The notes beneath the pieces were generated by a model. It was not told where the DNA came from, ran no database searches, and saw nothing but the letters and a program-made list of their open reading frames with translations. This document shows, piece after piece, positions 8,274 to 15,211 of a DNA stretch of 64,000 bases. Source of the DNA: a virus; the IMG/VR virus record IMGVR_UViG_3300050821_006345, positions 62,001-126,000 of that record; one strand, 5' to 3'. Each line of letters starts with the position of its first letter. Within the stretch, counting starts at the first letter, position 1. Position numbers and translations under genes: made by a program.

Positions 8274-8839
8274 AAAATCGCGTTTGTAATCGTGCCGCCG
8301 TTAATTATGAATGTGTCGTTCGTTGAAATCGGCTCGCAAAAATTATTCGTAACCGGAATCCAGTATCCGACTCCTGAATTGGTGTGGAAAAGGGTGCCGC
8401 CCGTTGCATATCCCCTCCAAAACCCCTTGCGCCCAAGATTTGTGTAAAGCACCCCGACAGAATATTGATTTGTCGGGTTTGATGTTGTTGTGAAAGATGG
8501 ATTGTTTGTGGCTGGCTGATAGCCAAGATTGACGCCTACCGTCGGGGTAACTGTTCCATCAGAGTTTGTCACCATTGAATTGGTCAATGGAGCGACGGAT
8601 ACAAACCCCTTTAGCACTGGAGTGTTGGTTGAAACCGCCCCTGAAAAAGTGCCGCTGAATGTTCCGGAGAGGTTTGCATTGGTGTCGTTGTTGGCAATCA
8701 GTCCGGTATTGGCCTTAAGCTGAGCAATATTGGTGGAGTTCACTACGTTGGTTCCGGCCCAATCCTGAATGTTCCAGTTTGCGGCAAACAGGCTGAATGC
8801 CAAAAAACAAAGCGCGAAAGATAGGGCAATTATTTTCAT
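8264..8839 (-). CDS. Exported Thr/Asn-rich fibre-like protein
   Basis: 191 residues. A signal peptide (IIALSFALCFLAFSLFA, then ANW) is followed by a Thr/Asn/Gly-rich repetitive body with LSGTFSGTFSGAV-type repeats and a possible knob near the C-terminus (GYWIPVTNN). The same exported, Asn/Thr-rich style is seen in the large fibre protein downstream, which suggests a shared appendage or surface role. The start overlaps the stop of the upstream gene. No specific family is recognised. Confidence 0.6.
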   Translation of the reverse strand: MKIIALSFALCFLAFSLFAANWNIQDWAGTNVVNSTNIAQLKANTGLIANNDTNANLSGTFSGTFSGAVSTNTPVLKGFVSVAPLTNSMVTNSDGTVTPTVGVNLGYQPATNNPSFTTTSNPTNQYSVGVLYTNLGRKGFWRGYATGGTLFHTNSGVGYWIPVTNNFCEPISTNDTFIINGGTITNAILWQ

Positions 8840-9831
8840 TATGACCAGCCTCCGGTTGATGGAACTGAATATGTTCCGGTTGTTTTAATCATGGTTTTTA
8901 TGTAAACGCCGCCTGTAATCATAACGTATTGGTCGCCAGCCTTGCCTGAAAGCAATGCCGAATTCGGGTCTGCTGATCCAGTGTATGTGGTCGGCAGCTG
9001 CGTTAACGCCTGAAGTGCCGCGATGTTGGCCGTGATGGTCGCCAGACTGATGCCGGTCGGATACCTTGCGTCACCAGCCGCCACCGTCAGGTAGGTCGGC
9101 GTGAAAACCGATGCTGGCGCGGGCATGGCAATGCCGGTGTCGATGATGGATGACTGGCCGTATCCGACCTGCTGCTCGGTCGAGTAATTCTCGTAAATCG
9201 TGGCCGTGATTGCGCTTGTGCCAGATCCGTTAAGCGTCGCCGTGGTTGCCGTGGCGGTGAACTGGCCGGAGGTGGTGAGCGTGGTCGAGCCACAGACAAT
9301 GGATGTGTCGTTTGCTCCTTTTGTCCAATAGTAGGATGCTCCGACGACCAGGCCGGCTGCGGTCGCTGCGCCGGCCACATAGCTGCCCGCTGGCGCATAG
9401 TTGGTGTCGCCGATGAAATTGCTGGTCGCAACCAAAGAAGCCCAAAGATACGCCTGCGATCCGGAGACGTAGATGTTCGTGGCCGCTCCTGTGAAAACCA
9501 CAATGCAGTGCTGGTCAGTTCCAGCGCTCCAGTTGTTTATGGTCAATCCAGTGTTCCATGCCACACCACCCTCTGGAAGATAGGAGGCCGTGCCAGCCAC
9601 GGCCTGCGTCAGAATCGGGCCATTCTGACCGTTGATGTCCATGAAGTTAACCGTCATGGTCGCCCAGCTGGTGATGTCAATCAAAGCCCCATTCAGAAAG
9701 AATCCAAGCTCGAACTGGATGTCCGCGCCGCGAACCAGCGATGGAATGCCTCCAGTGATCTGGTCAACCAGTGTTCCCTGCTGGGCAAGATCAACGGCGA
9801 TTCTTATTCTTTGGCGTTTCTGGCTGCTCAT
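8839..9831 (-). CDS. Tail / baseplate-like structural protein
   Basis: 330 residues, no signal peptide. The N-terminus (about 1-150) resembles the BppU/upper-baseplate style that describes an input polynomial-type function (FELGFFLNGALIDITSW). The middle is Ala/Thr-rich, and residues about 245-270 contain YLTVAAGDARYPTG, a motif common in phage fibre and baseplate proteins. The C-terminus ends in TGTYSVPSTGGWS. The start overlaps the upstream stop (ATGA). It likely links tail and fibres; assignment is by motif and order only. Confidence 0.65.
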   Translation of the reverse strand: MSSQKRQRIRIAVDLAQQGTLVDQITGGIPSLVRGADIQFELGFFLNGALIDITSWATMTVNFMDINGQNGPILTQAVAGTASYLPEGGVAWNTGLTINNWSAGTDQHCIVVFTGAATNIYVSGSQAYLWASLVATSNFIGDTNYAPAGSYVAGAATAAGLVVGASYYWTKGANDTSIVCGSTTLTTSGQFTATATTATLNGSGTSAITATIYENYSTEQQVGYGQSSIIDTGIAMPAPASVFTPTYLTVAAGDARYPTGISLATITANIAALQALTQLPTTYTGSADPNSALLSGKAGDQYVMITGGVYIKTMIKTTGTYSVPSTGGWS

Positions 9832-10259
9832 GGTGCGATATTAACGCTTGAAATTAACCCACCGCTGATGGAATACGAGTGGGAAGTTGTCCGTCCAGTG
9901 TGCTTGGACTCGGTGGTCTTCACCACAGCGTTCGTTAAATAGTAATTTGTGCCGCCAACCGTCTGGAAAACTACGGTGCCTCCTCCCGGAATTGTTGATG
10001 CGTGAAGCAGGATATATGATTCGGCCAGTTGAACCGTTGAAAAATATCTCGTAACACTGAACGAAACCGAGGTCTGCATATTTCCACGGTCGCTATCCCT
10101 TGCCGCCATCGCCCTTAACGCCTGCCGAACCTGTGTATTGCGTTCGGTGTGGATGGCCAGGCCATTGGGCGAACTTATGCCGCCGGGCGCGAGAATGAAT
10201 GTGGCCGGATTAGGAAGGGGTGTGCCAGCTGAAACTACTGCGTTGATGGTGACAATCAT
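9828..10259 (-). CDS. Conserved tail-region protein, hypothetical
   Basis: 143 residues, beta-rich, with no signal peptide or membrane span. Noted features are a SVSFSVTRYFSTVQLAESYIL segment around residue 70 and a C-terminal KTTESKHTGRTTSHSYSISG stretch resembling virion proteins that describe a per-element geometry. It sits between the tail tube-like gene and the baseplate-like gene and overlaps the latter's start by four bases, so it is probably a virion component. I do not recognise the family. Confidence 0.6.
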   Translation of the reverse strand: MIVTINAVVSAGTPLPNPATFILAPGGISSPNGLAIHTERNTQVRQALRAMAARDSDRGNMQTSVSFSVTRYFSTVQLAESYILLHASTIPGGGTVVFQTVGGTNYYLTNAVVKTTESKHTGRTTSHSYSISGGLISSVNIAP

Positions 10260-10274
10260 GTCTCATCGCCGTCA

Positions 10275-11276
10275 TTAGTTCACGGTGATCGCGTAAGCCG
10301 GTTGCAGCACGTTGGACGTCAGATAACGCAGCGTGGTGAACTGAATCTGTGGAACGCGGTTTGCAATCAGGCCGTAGTCATATCCAATCTGGAGTATGGA
10401 TGAGTTGCCAAGGGTTACGTTGGCCGAGCCGGACGGAGTTCCATTGGACGGAACGATTGAAAGCAAATTGCCAGACAGCAGGCTCTGGCCGCGATCGGCT
10501 CCGGTGTTCTGCATGTTCAGAATCGCAGTCAAAGTGGTTTCGGAAACAGTCAGAGGCGAGCAGGTCGCGGTCGCGACGTTATCGCCGACCGTGAAGTCCA
10601 CGATACCGTATTCGTCGGCCTCGACCGGCGTGGTTGACACGTTAAAGTTCACCGAAAATCCGTCCTTGGTATCATAAACCGCAAGGCTCGGAGATCCGGT
10701 CAGCGTCCAAGTCGGGACAGAATAAGAGGCGGTCGCTCCCCAGCCGCCAACGTAAGGCGTGGTTCGGATGGATGAAGGACTGAAGGCGTAGGAGCCGAAC
10801 GAAGCTGTGGCCTCGGTATAAAGACTGTTGTTGGTCGACCACAGAACGCCTTCCTTGCCAATCGCCGTGAATGTGATTGGCCCGACAATGGTCTTCACTG
10901 CGGAAAGCATCATTGATGGCTGCTTGGTCACCACTGCACCGTAGAACGTGTATTGATAGCCCGTCTTTGGGATGATCTGGATTTGCGGGTTTCCTGCGCC
11001 AATCAGCGAGTCTCCTGGATTCTTGCTGCCGTGCGGCCAGAGGACTCCGGCCATCGCCGTTGTAAGCTCGCCGGTTGGAGTCCATGTGATTTCAACTGAA
11101 CGCTGGTTGGTTCTCTTGTCCACGACGCCATAAAGCGAGGTGGCGATGTCGAACGTCTGGTTGGCAAGACGAACCTGAATGTCGCCCTGCGAGTAAAGTG
11201 TGGTTGGCGAGCCAACAGCCGGAGTGTAGATAATTACGGCTGGCCCACGGATGATAGATGCGCGTGTCAATGACAT
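10275..11276 (-). CDS. Tail tube-like protein
   Basis: 333 residues, no signal peptide. Most of the length alternates beta strands, with the motif EITWTPTGELTTAMAGVLWP (about residues 62-81) and a central segment on measurement/geometry-like strands. Position directly after a tail completion-like gene and before baseplate-like genes fits a major tail or tail tube protein, which polymerises into the DNA conduit. Its length (333) is larger than the usual 150-250 residues, so extra Ig-like domains are likely. The family assignment is inferred. Confidence 0.55.
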   Translation of the reverse strand: MSLTRASIIRGPAVIIYTPAVGSPTTLYSQGDIQVRLANQTFDIATSLYGVVDKRTNQRSVEITWTPTGELTTAMAGVLWPHGSKNPGDSLIGAGNPQIQIIPKTGYQYTFYGAVVTKQPSMMLSAVKTIVGPITFTAIGKEGVLWSTNNSLYTEATASFGSYAFSPSSIRTTPYVGGWGATASYSVPTWTLTGSPSLAVYDTKDGFSVNFNVSTTPVEADEYGIVDFTVGDNVATATCSPLTVSETTLTAILNMQNTGADRGQSLLSGNLLSIVPSNGTPSGSANVTLGNSSILQIGYDYGLIANRVPQIQFTTLRYLTSNVLQPAYAITVN

Positions 11277-11329
11277 GAAATTAAAATAAGCCGATTATCC
11301 GGTCTCGCAAACGAAAGATTACCGCGAGG

Positions 11330-12262
11330 TTATGGTGCAGTTGCCTTGGCCTCTTTGCTCGTTAATTGTCCAGCCAGCCATGCCGATGTCCTGATTTTAG
11401 TCCCGCTTGAAACAGTGGACATCGATGATGGCGAAAAGGCCGTCCAGTTCAGGACATAACTTGTATCGTCGGTAAAGCCGTTAAGATTGAATCCCCACCC
11501 GTTACTGGTGATTGACCCGAATTCAGAAGCATCTAGAATCAAGTCTCCGGTCAATGTGGAAACGGTCATCACAGCGGCAGAGGGAGTGAATGGAAGTGCA
11601 AGACCAGTTAGCGTCCCGGTGTTCACCCCGTTCGGAATTGAGTATGTGCCGGAAATCTGGTAGCCAAGCCAGACGGAGGCAGAGGGATTGCCCGGAGACG
11701 GAGTTGACCCGTCGGTGGTGTAAAAAATGGCAGCACCTGGAGTGGAGCAGGAAAGCGCAAAAGTATCGCCGCTGAAGGCAATGACCGGAGTGGCCACTTG
11801 GTTGATCGTGTAGTCAAAGCCTCCGGCGGTCTTGAATCGGACATCGTAGCAGAGGAGCTTGCCAACTGTGCCTCCGGGCGCGATTGTGATGCTGGGAGTA
11901 TCCAATACCACCACCTCACTTATTCCAAGAGGTTCAAACTGGTGCAGCGTTACGGCGACCATCTCGGCAACTTCAGAGGCTTGCTTTCCGGTTCCAGATG
12001 TTGACCGATTAAGAATGACGTTCTCTACTGTGCGGCAAATTATTTTGATGTCATTAAAATACGGCTTTAGATAATTCGGGAAAGCTGCGTTGGCTGTTGG
12101 AGTAATCACAATGACGCAAATGCCTAATTTCGCCAAGGCCGTCTGGATCGCATTTTCAATATCTCCAGTCTGCTCCGTGATTATGGTCACGTTGCTGAAG
12201 TAGGGTGTCGCGGCCAGTTGGTCGGCGCATCCCTGCTGGATTCCTTTTAAGATGCTGCTCAT
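11330..12262 (-). CDS. Tail completion-like protein fused to repeated C-terminal domain
   Basis: 310 residues. Residues 1-125 resemble tail terminator / minor tail proteins (an alpha-beta domain with ILKGIQQGCADQLAATPYF and a NVILNR strand pair). Residues 130-200 carry a chitobiase-like IFYTTDGSTPSPGNPS segment. The last 90 residues match the C-terminus of the protein at 7737-8273. The start ATG at 12262 overlaps the TGA of the ancestral frame of the disrupted HNH gene upstream. The first domain probably caps the tail tube; the second is an appended module of unknown use. Confidence 0.65.
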   Translation of the reverse strand: MSSILKGIQQGCADQLAATPYFSNVTIITEQTGDIENAIQTALAKLGICVIVITPTANAAFPNYLKPYFNDIKIICRTVENVILNRSTSGTGKQASEVAEMVAVTLHQFEPLGISEVVVLDTPSITIAPGGTVGKLLCYDVRFKTAGGFDYTINQVATPVIAFSGDTFALSCSTPGAAIFYTTDGSTPSPGNPSASVWLGYQISGTYSIPNGVNTGTLTGLALPFTPSAAVMTVSTLTGDLILDASEFGSITSNGWGFNLNGFTDDTSYVLNWTAFSPSSMSTVSSGTKIRTSAWLAGQLTSKEAKATAP

Positions 12263-13094
12263 TGCCTTAATGTAAATGGCTTTTGTTTAAAAGCAATTGC
12301 ATCGTTGCCGCTCCAGTTTATCTTGTATCCTTTTTCCATATTGTGAATCCACCATAGAGGCTGAAAATTTTGTAATTAAAACAGATGGCCTGTTGCATTG
12401 GATCGCTCAAGTCGAATGATGCAACCGGGCGGATATGATCCAAATTCCATTTTCCGTGTCCGTTTCCTCGGTTTGCCCAAGTCATTCCATCTTTGAATTT
12501 ACTTTCAATTCTCGCCTTAAAATCGTCCAGCGAACAGCCAAGAAGCTCGCGGGCTTTCTTGCTCTTGCCTTTCCCTTTAATGAAATCCGCAATCCTTCCG
12601 CGCAAAGAAATTGCAATTCTTAATTTAATGGCACCCGGAGTCATAGACTTCCGATATTTTCTTGCCCTCTCGCGCTCTTTAATTCTTGCCTCCGGCTTAA
12701 GCCGAAATTTTCTAGCTCTTGCTAAAATATTTTCCCTATCTCTCTTGTATCTCTCGCGATTGCGCGCTTGTATTTTTGCTTTTTGCAGTTCAGTTGGTGG
12801 CTTTACAGGTTTTCGATAAATCACGCCACCCTCATATTCCATTAAAGTGATTGCATTGGTGCAGTTTTCAAAATCGTCGGCGGCGTGTTCTGCGGCATAC
12901 TGGATGCGTCGTTTAGCTAGAATATCTTCACCTTTTTCCTCCCAGTATTTCGGCGCATATTCCGCCAGATACGCCTTCATATACGCGGAGTTCTTCTCCT
13001 TGTTTTTGCCGCGCCATTTCTGTTGCTGTGCCGCTCTTTTAGCCCTCACCGCCTCCCGCTGTTCCTCTGGATAATCTTCAATTCTCTTTGACAT
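12259..13094 (-). pseudogene. HNH homing-type endonuclease, frameshifted near its C-terminus
   Basis: From the ATG at 13094 the open frame runs to 12318, giving a basic, helical N-terminus and an HNH core (WNLDHIRPVASFDLSDP). The usual ending of this family, NFQPLWW, is missing in that frame but appears intact when one A is restored in the run at 12364-12371. The restored frame reads NFQPLWWIHNMEKGYK and ends at a TGA at 12259-12261 that overlaps the ATG of the next gene, just as neighbouring genes do. So a one-base deletion (or sequencing error) disrupts the gene. It is related to the intact HNH gene at 50048-51073. Confidence 0.8.
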
Positions 13095-13101
13095 GCCACA
13101 C

Positions 13102-13145
13102 ATTCTGCCTCACACTAAAACGAACGCAAGTGCCACATTGCCATT
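13102..13145 (-). promoter_or_regulatory. Promoter of the HNH gene, shared element
   Basis: A TTGCGT box (13124-13129), 16 bases, then CAGAAT (13102-13107), only 7 bases before the ATG at 13094. Directly upstream is the sequence AATGGCAATGTGGCACTTGC, which recurs in the same position before the HNH gene at 51073. Transcription would start at or next to the start codon, implying a leaderless mRNA. No transcript data are available. Confidence 0.5.
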
Positions 13146-13968
13146 AGGTTCTGGTAGCACCTCCACGTCCGCAAACAAGCGGCAGATTGTCCTTGTGCCG
13201 AAATGAGCCTTGCGGTAATCTTCCACTTGCCACGCGATCCAAGATGGATTTTATTACTGGCGTTAGATGCTGATTAAAATCCAGCTTGGCGGAACATAGC
13301 GGTCGAATTTCTAATTTGCCCGTCCGTTTGACCGAAAGGTCATGCTCTCTGCCAAGAGTGATTTTAACCGGACGGGCATTTCTTTTGCCGTCATTCATCG
13401 GCTAATGCACGATGAGCGGCCAACCAAATCCAACATCAAACCTGCCGAACCCACGGCAACGCTCCCGTTGAGCTTGGGAATGTTTGGTGTGTTTTGCGAA
13501 ATATAGAATAATGTCGGTAGGATGGCATTCCCCGACCAACTTCGAGACCGAGGACAAACTCGGCCCAATACACAACCCCGCCTTCGGGAAACCGGAGTGG
13601 CGGCAGTCTGATGCGGTAAAAATCACCGCCCGATACAAGCTGGGTGCGAAGGTCGGAAGCAAGATTGTCATACGCGAAAGAGGACAGACCCCAATCCTAT
13701 GAAATGGGGCGGTCAGGCGTAGCCAAAGCAAGAGTCCGCAAGATCGGCACACTAAACATTATCGGCCAGCAATCGCGGTCGCCAGCTAAACGAACATCAG
13801 ACACTCGTGATAAACCATTAAAACGGTGCGAGCAGGCTCTAACGCGGCGGATTGCGGCAGAAACCAGACCTGAAATGTCTCTGGCTAGTGGCCGCGTGTA
13901 TTATGGCCGACGTAGGTGTGGTTAGGCAGTTAGACGCTTAACCGTTACCGATGTTCTTCAGTTTCTGT
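13146..13968. other. Gene-poor stretch, no supported gene
   Basis: About 820 bases between the disrupted HNH gene and the RNase H gene. The longest frames are an 84-residue one on the minus strand (13144-13398) and a 72-residue one on the plus strand (13484-13702). Both have mixed composition, no recognised motif and no convincing start context. No tRNA, rRNA or terminator was seen. It could hold a decayed gene or an unrecognised RNA. Confidence 0.5.
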
Positions 13969-13997
13969 TTGAAATGTTAAAGATTTAACGGCATACT
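13969..13997 (+). promoter_or_regulatory. Promoter of the RNase H gene with palindromic spacer
   Basis: TTGAAA (13969-13974), 17 bases, CATACT (13992-13997), followed within about 13 bases by the GTG start at 14011. The spacer contains the perfect inverted repeat GTTAAA-GA-TTTAAC (13976-13989), placed where a repressor dimer would block RNA polymerase. Confidence 0.5.
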
Positions 13998-14010
13998 CCG
14001 ACCAGAATTT

Positions 14011-14439
14011 GTGGCAAAAATCATCAAAATCTACTTTGACGGAGGATGTTCTCCCAATCCCGGCCAAGCCTACGGGTCATTCCACATTTTGAACGGCGAC
14101 CAAGAGCTTTTCTACCGCAGTCGAGTTCCTTTCGGTTTCGGAACGAATAACTTTGCCGAATTCACCGCCCTGACGATGGCGTTAAAAACATTGGCAGACG
14201 ACATGGCCGAACATGACGCCGATCCGAAAGAATACAACCTCTTTATTGAATCCGACTCCAGAATTGTCGTCAACCGCCTGACCAAGAAGAACAAAATCCA
14301 CAAGAAACCCAGAATGGTGGAAGCCAGCACCAGAATGTTTAATCTGGCCTGTGGCTGCTTGGATTACATGAAGCGGTTCAAATCGGTTGAAGTCGTCTGG
14401 AAGAAGCGGGATGCCAACGTCGAGCGTTTTGGCCACTAA
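14011..14439 (+). CDS. Ribonuclease H-like protein
   Basis: 142 residues from a GTG start at 14011. It has the type 1 RNase H pattern: IYFDGGCSPNPG (first catalytic Asp, about residue 10), NFAEFTAL (catalytic Glu, about 50), FIESDSRIV (second Asp, about 90), and a final RDANVERFGH near the C-terminus in place of the usual NxxAD. RNase H cleaves the RNA strand of RNA-DNA hybrids and could remove primers. It is the only plus-strand gene in this part and is convergent with the gpG-like gene, overlapping it by four bases. It has its own promoter with a palindrome. Confidence 0.85.
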   Translation: MAKIIKIYFDGGCSPNPGQAYGSFHILNGDQELFYRSRVPFGFGTNNFAEFTALTMALKTLADDMAEHDADPKEYNLFIESDSRIVVNRLTKKNKIHKKPRMVEASTRMFNLACGCLDYMKRFKSVEVVWKKRDANVERFGH

Positions 14440-15209
14440 TAAACGTCGGTTGCCCGGATAAACGCCGGATCTTGGTAGATGCTTCCGGTTTCTTTAGGCA
14501 ATGTGACGTTGTGCAAATACGCCTTCAGCGAGTTAATCGCGGCCTCCGTCATCGCTTCCTCCGATGGCAGCACGGTCGGGTCGGGTTGTTGCGTCACCGA
14601 TTCCACCAGCCAGTAAAACACGGTTCCTTCACTGTGCTGAATTTTACGTCCACGAGGCTCGGTTGGCTCGTATTCGCCCTTGTAAAATTTGCCTCCTCGT
14701 TTACGTCTTCTCGATGCCGATCCGCTTCGCGTCTCCGCAAATTCATGGTTCTGCCAGTGTGCGCCAGTAACGTCGTCTGAATCATCGTCAGAGGCTTTAA
14801 GTCCTACGACGCCGATTTTACCGGATTTCTGTCGGCCAAAAAACGGAACAAGATTTGCGAATTCGGTCGGTGAATGGCCGTAGGCTTCGGGCGTTGCTGG
14901 GATCGAGAGGTAGTGTGCGAAAACGGGTTTAATCTCTCCGCCCAAAAGTCTCTGACGCATTCCGGTCTGATTGATAACGACCGATGCCTCGTCCTCGCCA
15001 TACTCCATCGTTATGCCATCCGCCGCCTTCTGGTAAAAATTCGATTTGAAAGCCTCGCCGAATGGATTGGTTCGGTCAAGGTTGAGATTCGACAAATACG
15101 CGCTTAAGTAAGCATGGACGCCATCGGCTGCCGCTGCGGTTGCTTCAGAGCGGTCGTCGCCTAGAGAAAGAAGCGCGCCTAAATTCGGAAGGTCGATGGT
15201 GTATGGCAT
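14436..15209 (-). CDS. Virion morphogenesis protein, Mu gpG-like
   Basis: 257 residues. The N-terminal 110 residues resemble the phage virion morphogenesis family (Mu gpG; tail completion), including QKAADGITMEYG and MRQRLLGGEIKP. The rest is a charged, partly disordered extension (ASRRRKRGGKFYKGEYEP). The family helps join head and tail. It starts two bases after the stop of the polyvalent protein gene, and the gp36-like gene is next upstream, the order expected of a head-tail connector cluster. Confidence 0.65.
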   Translation of the reverse strand: MPYTIDLPNLGALLSLGDDRSEATAAAADGVHAYLSAYLSNLNLDRTNPFGEAFKSNFYQKAADGITMEYGEDEASVVINQTGMRQRLLGGEIKPVFAHYLSIPATPEAYGHSPTEFANLVPFFGRQKSGKIGVVGLKASDDDSDDVTGAHWQNHEFAETRSGSASRRRKRGGKFYKGEYEPTEPRGRKIQHSEGTVFYWLVESVTQQPDPTVLPSEEAMTEAAINSLKAYLHNVTLPKETGSIYQDPAFIRATDVY

Positions 15210-15211
15210 GG

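Noticed and set aside
13121-13145. Sigma-54-like TGGCAC ... TTGC sequence before the HNH gene
   Set aside because: TGGCAC and TTGC overlap without the needed spacer; the conserved block fits a -35/-10 arrangement better.
13144-13398. 84-residue minus-strand frame
   Set aside because: Coding-like in places but no start signal, no family match, and it ends exactly where the HNH promoter block begins, so it is not supported as a gene.
13484-13702. 72-residue plus-strand frame
   Set aside because: Weak start context and no recognised motif; the opposite strand has competing frames of equal quality.
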